Assembly: GCA_003265685.1 (NCBI GenBank)
Contig: QJOU01000044.1
Coordinates: 1-64,000 of the forward strand
Source: Piscinibacter caeni
Lineage (GTDB): Bacteria; Pseudomonadota; Gammaproteobacteria; Burkholderiales; Burkholderiaceae_C
Length of the DNA: 64,000 nucleotides
Reading direction: 5' to 3'
The notes beneath the pieces are model-generated. The model made no database searches. It was given only the letters and a program-made list of their open reading frames with translations, and was not told the DNA's origin. The stretch's first letter is position 1. Every line of letters begins with the position of its first letter. This document shows, in pieces, positions 1-9,776 of this stretch. A program made the translations under genes and the position numbers.

Positions 1-546
1 GCCGCGGCACCGGCCCCCGCCGCGCTGCGGGTGGAGGCCCCCGAGCCGCCGCCCTGGGTCGACGCGCCGGACGAGCTGGCCGCGGCCGACGAGCCTCCCG
101 CCGTTGCCGCGCCGCTGGCCGTGCCCACACCGCTCGCGCCGCCGACGCTCAACGCCACGCCGCTGGGCGACCGCTGGAACGCGCTGGTGCGCCGCATGGT
201 CGAGGCCAACACGATCGGCGCCCTGGTGCGCGAGCTGGCGCTGCAGGCGCAGTGTGTCGGCGTCGAGCAGTCGGTGTGGACGCTGCGCGTCGAGCGCGAG
301 ACGCTGCGCAGCACCGCCAACGTCGACAAGCTGCAGGAGGCACTCGGTGCCGCGCTCGGCGCGCCGGTTCGGCTGGTGGTGCAGGCCGGCGCGGTGGACG
401 ATTCGCCGGCGCGCCGCGAGGCCGCCGATCGTGCGCGCCGCCAGGCCGAGGCCGAGCAGATCATCCACGACGACCCGCTGGTGCGTGCGCTGCTCGCCCA
501 GTACAAGACCGCCCGCATCGTGCCGGGCTCGGTCAAGCCCCATTGA
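1..546 (+). CDS. dnaX: DNA polymerase III subunit tau, C-terminal part (5' truncated by window edge)
   Basis: This is the end of the clamp-loader tau subunit, which couples the clamp loader to the replicative polymerase. The frame is open from base 1, so the ATPase domains lie to the left of the window. What is visible is an Ala/Pro-rich linker (about the first 45 residues) and then the compact C-terminal domain that in tau binds the alpha polymerase subunit, starting near '[12 protein letters not shown]' and ending 'PGSVKPH'. The ybaB and recR genes follow at 20 bp and 10 bp, the standard dnaX-ybaB-recR arrangement of proteobacteria, which supports the call. I see no internal frameshift site for the shorter gamma form here; it would be upstream of this fragment. 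The domain call is strong and rests on both sequence and context. Confidence 0.93.
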   Translation, partial: AAAPAPAALRVEAPEPPPWVDAPDELAAADEPPAVAAPLAVPTPLAPPTLNATPLGDRWNALVRRMVEANTIGALVRELALQAQCVGVEQSVWTLRVERETLRSTANVDKLQEALGAALGAPVRLVVQAGAVDDSPARREAADRARRQAEAEQIIHDDPLVRALLAQYKTARIVPGSVKPH

Positions 547-565
547 AGACCCAGGAGCACCCGCG

Positions 566-892
566 ATGATGAAGAACCAACTGGCCGGCCTGATGAAGCA
601 GGCCCAGGCGATGCAGGACAACCTGAAGAAGGCGCAGGAGGAACTCGCGCTGATCGAGGTCGAGGGCCAGTCCGGCGCCGGGCTGGTGAAGGTCACGATG
701 ACCTGCAAGCACGACGTCAAGCGCGTGCAGATCGACCCCAGCCTGCTGGCCGACGACAAGGACATGCTCGAGGACCTGGTGGCCGCCGCCTTCAACGACG
801 GCGTGCGCCGCGCCGAGCAGGTCAGCCAGGAGAAGATGGGCAAGCTGACGGCGGGGATGCCCATGCCGCCGGGGATGAAGTTCCCCTTCTGA
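566..892 (+). CDS. ybaB: YbaB/EbfC family nucleoid-associated protein
   Basis: A 108-residue protein of the YbaB/EbfC family, small dimeric DNA-binding proteins associated with the nucleoid. The N-terminal helix ([17 protein letters not shown]) and the central strand region around '[16 protein letters not shown]'-like sequence are typical, and the tail is rich in Met, Gly and Pro ([12 protein letters not shown]). Two adjacent ATG codons (566 and 569) are possible starts; an AGGAG-like ribosome site at about 552-556 serves either. It lies between dnaX and recR, where the family is almost always found, and is probably cotranscribed with them in a recombination and replication operon. The family is well established but its exact role in the cell is not. 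Confidence 0.95.
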   Translation: MMKNQLAGLMKQAQAMQDNLKKAQEELALIEVEGQSGAGLVKVTMTCKHDVKRVQIDPSLLADDKDMLEDLVAAAFNDGVRRAEQVSQEKMGKLTAGMPMPPGMKFPF

Positions 893-902
893 GTCCCGCC
901 GC

Positions 903-1490
903 GTGACCGAGCCGACCCTTGCGGCGCTGATCGAGGCGCTGCGCCGCCAGCCGGGCATCGGCCAGAAGTCGGCCCAGCGCATCGCCTACCACCTGCTGCA
1001 GCACGACCGCACCGGCATGCAGCAGCTGGCGCGGGCGCTGGAGGCTGCCGCGACGCAGGTGCGCCATTGCGAGCGCTGCCACACCTTCAGCGAGGCGCCG
1101 CTGTGCGACATCTGCCGCGACGCGACGCGCGACGCGCGCCTGCTCTGCGTGGTCGAGACGCCGGCCGACCAGGGCGCGCTCGAGCGCACCGGCAGCTACC
1201 GCGGGCTGTACTTCGTGCTGCTCGGACGCATCAGCCCGCTGGACGGTGTGGGCGCGCGCGAGATCGGCGCGGCCGAACTGCTGGAGCGCGCCGCCGACGG
1301 CGTGACCGAGGAGGTGATCCTCGCTACCAGCTTCACGGCCGAGGGCGAGGCCACGGCCCATGTGCTGGCCGAGGCGCTGAAGGCGCGCGGGCTGAAGGTC
1401 ACGCGCATCGCGCGCGGCGTGCCGATTGGCAGCGAGCTGGAGTACGTCGACCTCGGCACCATCGCCCACGCGCTGGTGGACCGGCACTGA
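903..1490 (+). CDS. recR: Recombination protein RecR
   Basis: RecR acts with RecF and RecO to load RecA at single-stranded gaps. The 195-residue length matches the family. An N-terminal helix-hairpin-helix region ([13 protein letters not shown], about 16-28) is followed by a four-cysteine zinc site (C56, C59, C68, C71) and a Toprim domain starting near '[11 protein letters not shown]' (about residue 80). The start is GTG at 903, 10 bp after the ybaB stop; no ATG gives a complete N-terminus. It ends in a convergent arrangement with the lytic transglycosylase gene, only 13 bp away. Nothing in the gene departs from the family. Confidence 0.96.
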   Translation: MTEPTLAALIEALRRQPGIGQKSAQRIAYHLLQHDRTGMQQLARALEAAATQVRHCERCHTFSEAPLCDICRDATRDARLLCVVETPADQGALERTGSYRGLYFVLLGRISPLDGVGAREIGAAELLERAADGVTEEVILATSFTAEGEATAHVLAEALKARGLKVTRIARGVPIGSELEYVDLGTIAHALVDRH

Positions 1491-1503
1491 ACGACCGCAG
1501 AGG

Positions 1504-3072
1504 TCAGCGCGCCGAGGCGGCCACCCGCGTGTTGCTGCCGCGTGCCGTGCGCTTGACGCTCGCGGACTTGCGCGCCGCCGGCCGGCCAGCGGCGACCTTC
1601 TTGGCCGGCGTCGCGGCGACCCAGACCACCACCGTCTCCCCCGCCCGGAACCGGCTGCCGACGGAAACGTCGTTCCACTGCGCCACCTGCGCCGGGGCGA
1701 CCCGGTAGCGCCGCGCGACGCTGGCGACGCTGTCGCGCTTGCCGGCCTTCAGCACCAGCCGGCGCTTCGCCGGCTCGGCCGGTGCGAGCGCGATCTGCGC
1801 GTGCTCGGCCAGGTGCTCGGGCACGTCGGCATGGCGCTGCTCGGAGCGCGGCACCAGCAGTGCCGACCCGGCACGCACCAGCATGCGCGGCGGGATGCGG
1901 TTGACCTCGCGCAGCGTCGCCTCGTCCATGCCGACCAGCTTGGCCGCCGCGGCGGTGCTGAGCGTCTTGGGCGCGACCCAGGCCGTCCAGCTCGCCAGCG
2001 GGCCGCGGTGCTGCGGCAGGCGGCGCACGAAGGTGTTGGCGTTGTCGTAGGGCAGCAGCACCTGCGGCGTGCCGGCGGCCAGGATCACCGGCTTGTTCAT
2101 CTGCGGGTTCAGCGCCTTGAACTCGTCCAGCGGCAGCTCGGCCAGCGAAGCGGCCAGCGCGACGTCGATGTCCCGCTCGATCGGCACGGCCAGGAAGTAG
2201 GGGTGGTTGGCCAGCGCCGGCAGCTCGAGGCCGTAGTCGCCCGGCCTGAGCACGATGTTCTTGACGGCCTGCAGCTTGGGCACGTAGTTGCGCGTCTCGG
2301 CCGGCATGCGCAGGCTGTCGTAGTCGGTCGGCAGGCCGGCGCGGCGGTTGCGCTCGACGGCGCGGCCGACGTTGCCCTCGCCCCAGTTATAGGCCGCCAG
2401 CGCGAGCTGCCAGTCGTCGAACATGCCGTGCAGCTTCTGCAGGTAGTCGAGCGCGGCGCGGGTGGAGGCCAGCACGTCGCGCCGGTCGTCGCGGAACATG
2501 TTCTGGCGCAGCTCGAAGCTGCGCCCGGTGCCGGGCATGAACTGCCACATGCCCGAGGCGCGCGCCGAGGACATCGCCTGCGGGTTGAAGGCGCTCTCGA
2601 TGAAGGGCAGCAGCGCCAGGTCGGCTGGCATGCCGCGCTTGTCGAGTTCCTCGACGATGTGGAACAGGTAGCGCCCGCCGCGCTCGGTCATGCGCTGCAC
2701 GTAGTCGGGTCGGTCGGCGTACCAGCGCTCCCACTGGCGCACCAGCTCGTTGTCGAGCGTCGGGATGCGCAGCCCGCCGCGCACGCGCTCCCACAGGTCG
2801 ATGCGGGCGCTGCGGTCGTCGAGGTCGAGCGGCACTTCCGGGCGCAGCGGGTCGACGGCCGCCGGGGCCTTGACGGCCTCGGGGGCCGGGGCGGGTGGTT
2901 CGGCGGGCAGGGCCGGCGTTGCGGGCAGGTCGAGCCCCGGGGCGGGGGCTGCCTCGGGGACGGTGGGCTCGGCCGGCGTGGGACCCGTCATCGGCGCCGT
3001 CGCGCAGCCTGCCAGGAACATCACCAGCGCGGCCAGGCATGCCCGGGCAGGGACGACGGTCGGTCGGGTCAT
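1504..3072 (-). CDS. mltD: Membrane-bound lytic murein transglycosylase, MltD type with LysM
   Basis: A 522-residue lipoprotein predicted to cleave peptidoglycan glycan strands non-hydrolytically at the periplasmic face of the outer membrane. A signal sequence ends in a lipobox (LAGC, about residues 16-23), followed by a Pro/Ala-rich linker. The SLT domain holds the catalytic glutamate E159 in '[10 protein letters not shown]' and the later '[12 protein letters not shown]' and '[15 protein letters not shown]' signatures. The C-terminal third carries LysM-like peptidoglycan-binding repeats (for example '[16 protein letters not shown]') and a basic tail. The ATG at 3072 overlaps the gloB stop (ATGA), so the two genes are translationally coupled. 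The gloB-mltD pairing is common in proteobacteria, although the products are not functionally linked as far as is known. Confidence 0.93.
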   Translation of the reverse strand: MTRPTVVPARACLAALVMFLAGCATAPMTGPTPAEPTVPEAAPAPGLDLPATPALPAEPPAPAPEAVKAPAAVDPLRPEVPLDLDDRSARIDLWERVRGGLRIPTLDNELVRQWERWYADRPDYVQRMTERGGRYLFHIVEELDKRGMPADLALLPFIESAFNPQAMSSARASGMWQFMPGTGRSFELRQNMFRDDRRDVLASTRAALDYLQKLHGMFDDWQLALAAYNWGEGNVGRAVERNRRAGLPTDYDSLRMPAETRNYVPKLQAVKNIVLRPGDYGLELPALANHPYFLAVPIERDIDVALAASLAELPLDEFKALNPQMNKPVILAAGTPQVLLPYDNANTFVRRLPQHRGPLASWTAWVAPKTLSTAAAAKLVGMDEATLREVNRIPPRMLVRAGSALLVPRSEQRHADVPEHLAEHAQIALAPAEPAKRRLVLKAGKRDSVASVARRYRVAPAQVAQWNDVSVGSRFRAGETVVVWVAATPAKKVAAGRPAARKSASVKRTARGSNTRVAASAR

Positions 3073-3839
3073 CGGAAATCGTTCTTCCACTGGCGCAGCG
3101 CCGCGAACACGTCGCTGCCGCCGCGGCTCGGCGCACCCTGCGCGAGGGCGGCCGCCACGACGGCCGGCTCGTCGCAGCGCAGGAACGGGTTGACGGCACG
3201 CTCGCGTGCGATGGTCGAGGGCAGCGTGGGGCGCTGCTGGGCACGCTCGGCCTCGCACCAGGCGGTGTAGCGCGCCAGCGCCTCGTTGCCGGGCTCCACG
3301 GCATGCGCGAAGCGCAGGTTGGACAAGGTGTACTCGTGGGCGCAGCAGACCCGCGTGTCGCCCGGGAGCGCGGCCAGGCGCGCGAGCGACGCGTGCATCT
3401 GCGGCGGCGTGCCCTCGAACAGGCGGCCGCAGCCGCCGGAGAACAGCGTGTCGCCGCAGAACAGCAGCGGCGCGGGCTCGCCGCCCTGGTGGAAGTAGGC
3501 GATGTGGCCCGCGGTGTGGCCGGGCACCTCGATCACCTCGAAGCGCAGGCCGAGCACCTCGACCACGTCGCCGTCGTCGAGCGGCTCGTACGGTGCCGGG
3601 ATGTCTTCGCGCCGCGGGCCGTGCACCTTGCCGCGCAGCCGCGGCCGCAGGGCATCGACGCCGCCGACATGATCGCCGTGGTGGTGGGTCACTAGAATGC
3701 CCGCCAGAGTCAGGCGGTGTGCATCCAGCGCGGCTTCGACAGGCCCCGCTTCGCCTGGATCCACGACCACGGCGCGGTCACCGTCGTGCAGCATCCAGAT
3801 GTAGTTGTCGGCGAAGGCAGGCAGGGCGATCAGGTTCAT
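3069..3839 (-). CDS. gloB: Hydroxyacylglutathione hydrolase (glyoxalase II)
   Basis: Glyoxalase II hydrolyses S-lactoylglutathione to lactate and glutathione, the second step of methylglyoxal detoxification in the cytoplasm. The 256-residue protein has the metallo-beta-lactamase metal motif THHHGDH (residues 51-57), the downstream histidine in 'VPGHTAGH', the aspartate in 'FCGDTLF', and the family's glutathione-binding C-terminal helices ('[12 protein letters not shown]', 'ERAVNPFLR'). A perfect TATAAT -10 lies on the minus strand at 3862-3857, implying a very short leader. The start codon overlaps that of the divergent methyltransferase gene within the four bases CATG at 3837-3840. The call is firm. 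Confidence 0.96.
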   Translation of the reverse strand: MNLIALPAFADNYIWMLHDGDRAVVVDPGEAGPVEAALDAHRLTLAGILVTHHHGDHVGGVDALRPRLRGKVHGPRREDIPAPYEPLDDGDVVEVLGLRFEVIEVPGHTAGHIAYFHQGGEPAPLLFCGDTLFSGGCGRLFEGTPPQMHASLARLAALPGDTRVCCAHEYTLSNLRFAHAVEPGNEALARYTAWCEAERAQQRPTLPSTIARERAVNPFLRCDEPAVVAAALAQGAPSRGGSDVFAALRQWKNDFR

Positions 3840-4656
3840 GGCGGATAACCCGCGGATTATAGGTTTGACCCGCTGGCTGCAGAGCCCGGCGGGGCGCTAC
3901 CTGCTCGAGTGGGAACAGCAGCACCTGGACAGCGCGGTGGCCGACCTGTTCGGCTTCCACGCCGTGCAGCTCGGCCTGCCCGAGCTCGATGCGCTGCGCG
4001 CCAACCGCATGCCGCACCGCTGGGTGGCCGACCAGGCCGGCGCGCCCGCGGCCGTCACCGATGTCGATGCGGCGCTGCCGCGCGCCGCGCTGGCGCTGCG
4101 TGCCGACTACGACGCGCTGCCATTCGACAGCGCCAGCCTCGACCTGGTCGTGCTGCCGCACACGCTGGAGCTGGCACACGACCCGCACCAGACGCTGCGC
4201 GAGGTCGAGCGGGTGCTGGTGCCAGAGGGCCGCGTCGTGGTCGTCGGCTTCAACCCGGCCAGCCTGTGGGGCCTGCGCCAGCGCATCGGGCGCATCCGGC
4301 GCGGCCTGGGGCTGGCGCGGCGCCAGGGCCTGTTCCTGCCCGATGCGGGCGAGTTCCTGGCCTACCGGCGGCTGCGCGACTGGCTGCGCCTGCTCAGCTT
4401 CGAGGTCGAGGCGGGGCGCTTCGGCTGCTACCGGCTGCCGGTGGCCTCGGAGCGCTGGCTGCAGCGCAGTGCGTGGATGGATCAGTCCGGCGAGCGCTGG
4501 TGGCCGGTGTTCGGCGCGGCGTATTTCGTCACCGCGGTCAAGCGCGTGCGCGGCATGCGGCTGGTGGGTCTGGCGCGCGAGCCGGCGCGGCGCGTCAAGG
4601 CCGGTGCCGTGATCGCCACGCAGAGGCAGCGACGCACCGAGGAGGAACCCGTTTGA
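3838..4656 (+). CDS. SAM-dependent methyltransferase, class I (Methyltransf_11 type)
   Basis: A 272-residue predicted S-adenosylmethionine methyltransferase of unknown substrate. The catalytic fold is seen in the order '[21 protein letters not shown]' (acidic/adenine region, about 94-114) and '[21 protein letters not shown]' (about 122-142); the usual glycine-rich first motif is weak. Homologous genes beside gloB and rnhA are common in beta- and gammaproteobacteria and remain largely uncharacterised. The start is uncertain: ATG 3838 overlaps the gloB start, whereas an in-frame TTG at 3865 would give a protein beginning at '[13 protein letters not shown]', where the conserved region starts. 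rnhA follows 16 bp after the stop, suggesting cotranscription. Confidence 0.85.
   Translation: MADNPRIIGLTRWLQSPAGRYLLEWEQQHLDSAVADLFGFHAVQLGLPELDALRANRMPHRWVADQAGAPAAVTDVDAALPRAALALRADYDALPFDSASLDLVVLPHTLELAHDPHQTLREVERVLVPEGRVVVVGFNPASLWGLRQRIGRIRRGLGLARRQGLFLPDAGEFLAYRRLRDWLRLLSFEVEAGRFGCYRLPVASERWLQRSAWMDQSGERWWPVFGAAYFVTAVKRVRGMRLVGLAREPARRVKAGAVIATQRQRRTEEEPV
3857..3862 (-). promoter_or_regulatory. Candidate -10 element for gloB
   Basis: TATAAT on the minus strand, a perfect match to the sigma-70 -10 consensus, sits 18 bases before the gloB start codon. No good -35 hexamer lies 16-18 bases further up. Transcription would begin about 10 bases before the ATG, so the leader is very short. 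The element lies inside the 5' end of the divergent methyltransferase frame if that gene starts at its ATG. Confidence 0.5.
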
Positions 4657-4672
4657 GAACGAGGGCAAGCGC

Positions 4673-5131
4673 ATGAGCGGTGCGACGATCGCCCGCCCGC
4701 AGGTCGAGATCTGGACCGACGGCGCCTGCAAGGGCAACCCCGGGCCGGGCGGCTGGGGTGTCTGGCTGCGCAGCGGCACACACGAGAAGGAACTGTTCGG
4801 CGGCGAGAAGCTGACGACCAACAACCGCATGGAACTCACCGCGGTGATCGAGGCTCTTTCCTCGCTCAAGCGCACCTGCGAGGTCACGGTGCATACCGAC
4901 AGCGAATACGTCCGCAAGGGCATCACCGAATGGATCCACGGCTGGGAACGGCGCGGCTGGAAGACGGCCGACGGCAAGCCCGTCAAGAACGCCGAGCTCT
5001 GGCGGCGCCTGGACGCGCTGCGCAAGCTGCACCACGTGCAGTGGCGCTGGGTCAAGGGCCATGCGGGCGACGTCGGCAACGAGCGGGCCGACGCGCTGGC
5101 CAACCGCGGCGCCGCGTCGGTGACGGCCTGA
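4673..5131 (+). CDS. rnhA: Ribonuclease HI
   Basis: Ribonuclease HI degrades the RNA strand of RNA-DNA hybrids, such as R-loops and primer remnants. The 152-residue protein carries all four metal-binding carboxylates in the expected spacing: D16 ([11 protein letters not shown]), E54 (NNRMELTAV), D76 (VHTDSEYV) and D140 (NERADALA), plus a histidine before the last motif (WVKGHAG). The basic protrusion ([18 protein letters not shown]) is present, as in the Escherichia coli enzyme. It follows the methyltransferase closely and is probably in the same transcript. In many relatives the next gene is dnaQ, but here an efflux operon follows instead. Confidence 0.97.
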   Translation: MSGATIARPQVEIWTDGACKGNPGPGGWGVWLRSGTHEKELFGGEKLTTNNRMELTAVIEALSSLKRTCEVTVHTDSEYVRKGITEWIHGWERRGWKTADGKPVKNAELWRRLDALRKLHHVQWRWVKGHAGDVGNERADALANRGAASVTA

Positions 5132-5198
5132 CGAAACCCCGCGCTGCGCCGGGTGGGCCGGCACGCTACATTGCGCTGCGACACGAAGGACAGCTGAC

Positions 5199-6350
5199 TT
5201 GAAGACCCTGCACACCGTCGTGGCCGTGCTCGGCATCGGCGTGGCCGGCACGCTCGCCTGGTGGTGGCAGCAACGCGCGCCGGCCGGCGGCACCCCTGTG
5301 CTGGCGGCCAGCGCCGCCATGCCTGCGGCGCAGCCCGCCGCGGCCGCGCCGGTGGAGATCGGCCGCGTCGAGCTGGCGCGCATCGAGGACGACGCCCAGG
5401 CCGTCGGCTCGCTGCGTGCGCGCCAGAGCGTGATGCTGCGGCCCGAGGTCAGCGGCCGCATCGCGAAGTTCGGCTTCGACAACGGCGCTCGCGTGCGGCG
5501 CGGCCAGCTGCTGGTGCAGCTCGACGACACGCTGCAGCGCGCCCAGTTGCAGCAGGCGCAGGCGCAGGCCTCGATCGCGCGCACCACGCTCGAGCGCAAC
5601 CGCGAGCTGCTGGCGCAGAACTTCGTCAGCGCGAGCGCGGTCGACCAGAGCGCCGCGGCGCTGGAGGTCGCGCAGGCCCAGGTCGCGCTCGCGCAGGCGC
5701 AGCTGGCGCGCATGCGCATCGAGGCGCCGTTCGACGGCGTGGCCGGCATCCGCACGGTCGACCTGGGCGACTACGTGAAGGACGGCACCGACCTGGTCGG
5801 CGTCGAGGACCGCTCGGCGATGTGGGTCGACTTCCGCCTCGCCGAGCGCTACCTCGCGCGGCTCAAGCCGGGGCAGGGCGTGGAGGTGCAGATCGACGCG
5901 CTGCCGGGCCGCGGCTTCAAGGGCACGGTGGAGGCGGTGGACGCCCTGCTCGATGCCAACGGACGCTCGCTGCTGGTGCGCGCGCGCTTGACCGACCCGC
6001 AGGGCGAACTGCGCTCGGGCATGTTCGCGCGCGCGCGCACCGTGTTCGCGGTGCGCGAGCAGGCCACGCTGGTGCCGGAGGAGGCGCTGGTGCCGCAAGG
6101 CGGCAAGCAGTACCTGATCAAGGTGGTGGACGGGCCGAACGGCAAGGTCTCGCAGCGCCTGGAGGCGCGCATCGGCGCGCGCCTGCCGGGCAAGGTGGAG
6201 ATTCTCGAGGGCCTGAGCGGCGGCGACCAGATCGTCACTGCCGGGCATGCCCGACTGCTGCGCGGCGACGCGTTGCCGCTGCGCGCGGTCGACATCGAGG
6301 CCCCGGTGGCACCGAAGCGTCCGGCACGCGCCGCCTCCAGCGCGGCATGA
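5199..6350 (+). CDS. RND efflux periplasmic adaptor (membrane fusion protein)
   Basis: The adaptor of a tripartite efflux pump, linking an inner-membrane RND transporter to an outer-membrane channel. An N-terminal membrane anchor (about residues 5-23, ending 'LAWWW') is followed by the barrel-sandwich hybrid half-motif 'RPEVSGRIAKFGFDNGARVRRGQ', a long Gln/Ala-rich coiled-coil hairpin (about 108-180) and the second half-motif 'RIEAPFDGVAG', then beta-barrel and membrane-proximal domains. The start is TTG at 5199 with AAGGA eight bases upstream; no ATG precedes the membrane anchor. The last codons overlap the transporter start as ATGA, so the two are coupled. No outer-membrane channel gene is adjacent, so the pump must borrow one. 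Substrate cannot be told from sequence. Confidence 0.92.
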   Translation: MKTLHTVVAVLGIGVAGTLAWWWQQRAPAGGTPVLAASAAMPAAQPAAAAPVEIGRVELARIEDDAQAVGSLRARQSVMLRPEVSGRIAKFGFDNGARVRRGQLLVQLDDTLQRAQLQQAQAQASIARTTLERNRELLAQNFVSASAVDQSAAALEVAQAQVALAQAQLARMRIEAPFDGVAGIRTVDLGDYVKDGTDLVGVEDRSAMWVDFRLAERYLARLKPGQGVEVQIDALPGRGFKGTVEAVDALLDANGRSLLVRARLTDPQGELRSGMFARARTVFAVREQATLVPEEALVPQGGKQYLIKVVDGPNGKVSQRLEARIGARLPGKVEILEGLSGGDQIVTAGHARLLRGDALPLRAVDIEAPVAPKRPARAASSAA

Positions 6351-9300
6351 AACTGTCCGAAATCTCGATCCGCCGCCCGGTCTTTGCGACCGTGATGTCG
6401 CTGATGCTGATCCTGGTCGGCGCGGTGTCCTTCCAGCTGCTGCAGTTGCGCGAGTACCCGCGCATCGACGAGCCGGTGGTCAACGTGACGACGCGCCTGA
6501 CCGGCGCCTCCTCGGAGGTGATCGAGTCGCAGGTCACCAAGCCGCTGGAGGACTCGATCGCCGGCATCGAGGGCGTGGACATCATCACCTCGGTGTCGCG
6601 CGCGGAGCAGAGCCAGATCACGGTGCGCTTCAAGCTCAGCAAGAGCCCGGAGGACGCGGCGGCCGACGTGCGCGACCGCGTCTCGCGCGTGCGTGCGCGG
6701 CTGCCCGACGCGATCGACGAGCCGGTGATCGCCAAGGTCGAGGCCGACGCGACGCCGACCATCTGGCTCGCGTTCCAGAGCGACACGCTGTCGCCGCTGG
6801 AGATCACCGACGTGATCAACCGGATCGTCAAGCCGCGCCTGCAGACCGTGCCCGGCGTGGCCGACGTGCAGATCAACGGCGACCGCAAGTTCTCGATGCG
6901 CATCTGGCTCGACCCGGACAAGCTGGCCGCCTACCGCCTCACGGTGCAGGACGTCGAGGACGCGCTGCGGCGCCAGAACCTCGAGGTGCCGGCCGGGCGC
7001 ATCGAGAGCCGGCAGCGCGAGTTCAGCGTCACCGCGCAGACCGACCTGGCCACGCCGGCGCAGTTCGGCCAGATCGCGCTCAAGACCGCGGCCGGCTACA
7101 CGGTGCGCCTGGCCGAGGTGGCGCGCATCGAGCAGGCCGCGGCCAGCGAGCGCACCAGCGTGCGGCTGAACGGCGTGCCGGCGGTCTCCACCGGCGTGAT
7201 CCGCCAGGCCACCGCCAATCCGCTCGAGGTGTCGGCCGGGGTGCGCGCGGTGATGCCGCAGATCCAGCAGGAGCTGCCGCCCGGCCTGCGCGTGGCCCAG
7301 GCGAACGACAACTCGGTGTTCATCGAGCGTTCGATCCAGTCCGTCTACCGCACCATCGCCGAGGCGGTGGTGCTGGTGGCGCTGGTGGTGTTCGTGTTCC
7401 TGCGCCACCTGCGCGCCTCGGTGATCCCGCTGGTCACGATTCCCGTCAGCCTGATCGGCGTGTTCTCGCTGATGGCGCTGTCCGGCTTCACGATCAACAC
7501 GCTCACGCTGCTGGCGCTGGTGCTGGCCATCGGCCTGGTGGTGGACGATGCCATCGTGGTGCTGGAGAACATCTTCCGCCACATCGAGGAAGGGCTGAGT
7601 CCGTTCCAGGCCGCGCTGCGCGGCGTGCGCGAAGTCGGCTTCGCGGTGGTGGCGATGACGCTCACGCTGGCCGCGGTATTCGCGCCGCTGGCCTTCACGC
7701 CCGGGCGCACCGGGCGGCTGTTCGTCGAGTTCGCGCTGACGCTGGCCGGCGCGGTGATCGTCTCGGGCTTCGTCGCGCTGACGCTGACGCCGATGATGTG
7801 CAGCAAGTTGCTGCGCCACGAGCCGGCGCCCAACCGCTTCGATCGCGGCATGGAGGCCGTGCTGGCCGGGCTCGGGCGCGCCTACGAGGGCGCGCTGCGC
7901 TTCCTGCTGGGCCGGCGCTGGATCGTCGGGCTGGTGATGGCGGCCTGTGCCGGCGCGAGCTGGTGGCTGTTCAGCCAGGCCAAGAGCGAGCTGGCGCCGC
8001 TGGAGGACCGCGGCGTGATCCTGGCCACCGTCAACGCGCCGGACGGCTCGACGCTCGAGTACACCCAGCGCTACATGCAGGCGATCGAGCGCATCGGCAT
8101 GGGCTACGAGGAGTTCGACCGGGTGTTCGTGGTGACCGGCAACCCGACGGTCTCGCAGGGCGTCTCGTTCATGCGCACGGTCGACTGGTCGCAGCGCGAG
8201 CGCAGCACCCTGGTGCTGGCGCGCGAGCTGCTGCCCCGGTTCGCGACGCTGCCGGGCGTGTCGGCCTTCCCGGTGACGCCGCCCTCGCTCGGCCAGGGCT
8301 TCCGCGAGCGCTCGATCAACGTCGTGATCGTCAGTTCCGATTCGTACGAGCGCATGTCCGGCGTGGCGCAGGCCTTTCTGGCCGAGATGGCGAAGAACCC
8401 GGGCATCGTGCAGCCCGACAGCGACCTGCGCCTGAACAAGCCCGAGCTGTTCCTGCAGGTCGACCGCGACCGCGCGGCCGATGCCGGCGTCAGCGTCGAG
8501 CAGGTGGCGCGCACCGTCGAGACCATGCTGGGCGGGCGCAACGTGACCCGCTACAAGCGCGACGCCGAACAGTACGACGTGATCGTGCAGACCGAGGGCC
8601 GCGGCCGCACCACGCCGGAGGACATCGACCGGCTGTTCGTGCGCGGCCGCAACGACGCGATGATCCCGCTCAGCTCGCTGGTGACGGTGCGCGAGTCGGT
8701 CAGCCCGCGCGAGCTGAACCACTTCAACCAGCGCCGCTCGGTGACGCTGACAGCCAACCTCGCGCCCGGCTATTCGCTCGGCGAGGCGCTGCAGTTCATG
8801 GACGGCACCGCGGCGACGCTGCTGCAGCCGGGTTACGCCCTCGAGCTGAACGGCGTGTCGCGCGAGTTCCGCGCCAGCAGCGGGGCGCTCGGGCTGGTGT
8901 TCGTGCTCGCGCTGCTGTTCATCTTCCTGGTGCTCTCGGCGCAGTTCGAGAGCTTCGTCGATCCGTTCGTGATCCTGCTGTCGGTGCCGCTGTCGATGGT
9001 CGGCGCGCTGCTGGCGCTGCGCCTGGCGGGCGGCACGCTGAACGTGTACTCGCAGATCGGGCTGATCACGCTGGTCGGCCTGATCACCAAGCACGGCATC
9101 CTGATCGTCGAGTTCAGCAACCAGCTGCGCCAGCAGGGCCGCGACGTGATGCAGGCGGCGCAGGAAGCCGCGGCGCTGCGCCTGCGGCCCATCCTGATGA
9201 CCACCGCGGCGATGGTGCTGGGGGCGCTGCCGCTGGCGCTGGCCAGCGGCGCCGGCGCCGAGAGCCGGCGCCAGATCGGCTGGGTCATCGTCGGCGGCAT

Positions 9301-9427
9301 GTCGCTGGGCACGCTGCTGACGGTGTTCGTCGTGCCGACCGTCTACACGTTGTTCGCGCGCCGCCGCGTGCCGGGCGAGATCACCGAGGCGGCCGAGCCG
9401 GCGGTCCCGGCCTCAGCGGCGCACTGA
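6347..9427 (+). CDS. RND multidrug efflux transporter, HAE1 family
   Basis: A 1026-residue proton-driven inner-membrane pump of the AcrB/MexB superfamily. The N-terminus (ISIRRPVFATVMSLML) is the first membrane helix; large periplasmic loops follow helices 1 and 7. The proton-relay aspartate pair D400-D401 lies in 'GLVVDDAIVVLENIFRHIE' in transmembrane helix 4, and the conserved 'LITKHGILIVEFSN' motif in helix 10. Length and motif order match AcrB-like pumps. The short cytoplasmic C-terminus and coupling to a single adaptor resemble simple two-gene pump operons. Its stop codon abuts the stop of the convergent ComFB-like gene with no intergenic base. No linked regulator is seen, so control is unclear. 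Confidence 0.94.
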   Translation: MKLSEISIRRPVFATVMSLMLILVGAVSFQLLQLREYPRIDEPVVNVTTRLTGASSEVIESQVTKPLEDSIAGIEGVDIITSVSRAEQSQITVRFKLSKSPEDAAADVRDRVSRVRARLPDAIDEPVIAKVEADATPTIWLAFQSDTLSPLEITDVINRIVKPRLQTVPGVADVQINGDRKFSMRIWLDPDKLAAYRLTVQDVEDALRRQNLEVPAGRIESRQREFSVTAQTDLATPAQFGQIALKTAAGYTVRLAEVARIEQAAASERTSVRLNGVPAVSTGVIRQATANPLEVSAGVRAVMPQIQQELPPGLRVAQANDNSVFIERSIQSVYRTIAEAVVLVALVVFVFLRHLRASVIPLVTIPVSLIGVFSLMALSGFTINTLTLLALVLAIGLVVDDAIVVLENIFRHIEEGLSPFQAALRGVREVGFAVVAMTLTLAAVFAPLAFTPGRTGRLFVEFALTLAGAVIVSGFVALTLTPMMCSKLLRHEPAPNRFDRGMEAVLAGLGRAYEGALRFLLGRRWIVGLVMAACAGASWWLFSQAKSELAPLEDRGVILATVNAPDGSTLEYTQRYMQAIERIGMGYEEFDRVFVVTGNPTVSQGVSFMRTVDWSQRERSTLVLARELLPRFATLPGVSAFPVTPPSLGQGFRERSINVVIVSSDSYERMSGVAQAFLAEMAKNPGIVQPDSDLRLNKPELFLQVDRDRAADAGVSVEQVARTVETMLGGRNVTRYKRDAEQYDVIVQTEGRGRTTPEDIDRLFVRGRNDAMIPLSSLVTVRESVSPRELNHFNQRRSVTLTANLAPGYSLGEALQFMDGTAATLLQPGYALELNGVSREFRASSGALGLVFVLALLFIFLVLSAQFESFVDPFVILLSVPLSMVGALLALRLAGGTLNVYSQIGLITLVGLITKHGILIVEFSNQLRQQGRDVMQAAQEAAALRLRPILMTTAAMVLGALPLALASGAGAESRRQIGWVIVGGMSLGTLLTVFVVPTVYTLFARRRVPGEITEAAEPAVPASAAH

Positions 9428-9715
9428 TCAGACGCGGGCGCGCATCGCCCTGCGGGCCTGCACGAACTCGAACGCGAAGCTGACCGCCTCGGCGATCGCG
9501 CGGTCGTTGTCGCGCCGCTCCTTGTCGGTCAGGTAGAAGGCGAAGTCCACCTCGTGGCGGATGTAGCGCGGTGGCAGGCGGTTCAGCGCCACGCAGGCGA
9601 TGTCGGCCAGCAGCTCGGGCGTGGCCAGGTGCGCGAAGCGCGGCGCGGCGGCGCGCACCGCCTCGAACACGGCCCGCTCGTGGTGGTTGAAGATCGAATC
9701 GAAATCGCCGCTCAT
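9428..9715 (-). CDS. ComFB-family protein
   Basis: A 95-residue protein resembling the late competence protein ComFB family: a helix pair around 'HHERAVFEAV' and the characteristic 'ALNRLPPRYIRHEVD' stretch, followed by an acidic-basic tail. The family is named from Bacillus subtilis, but its members in proteobacteria and cyanobacteria occur without a ComF operon, and some have recently been tied to cyclic-di-nucleotide signalling; which applies here is not known. I chose the ATG at 9715 because the family region begins soon after it. The gene is convergent with the RND transporter, its stop immediately next to the transporter stop, and lies downstream of nadC on the same strand at 61 bp. Confidence 0.72.
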   Translation of the reverse strand: MSGDFDSIFNHHERAVFEAVRAAAPRFAHLATPELLADIACVALNRLPPRYIRHEVDFAFYLTDKERRDNDRAIAEAVSFAFEFVQARRAMRARV

Positions 9716-9776
9716 GGATGGCCCCAGCCGACAGTTCGTCGGCGGGGTTTCGGCCGCCGGCGGCAAAACTGAAGGC

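Noticed and set aside
3689-3704. The 16-mer TCACTAGAATGCCCGC repeated exactly at 40992-41007
   Set aside because: One exact 16-mer pair is expected by chance in a window of this size and composition; one copy is inside gloB coding sequence.
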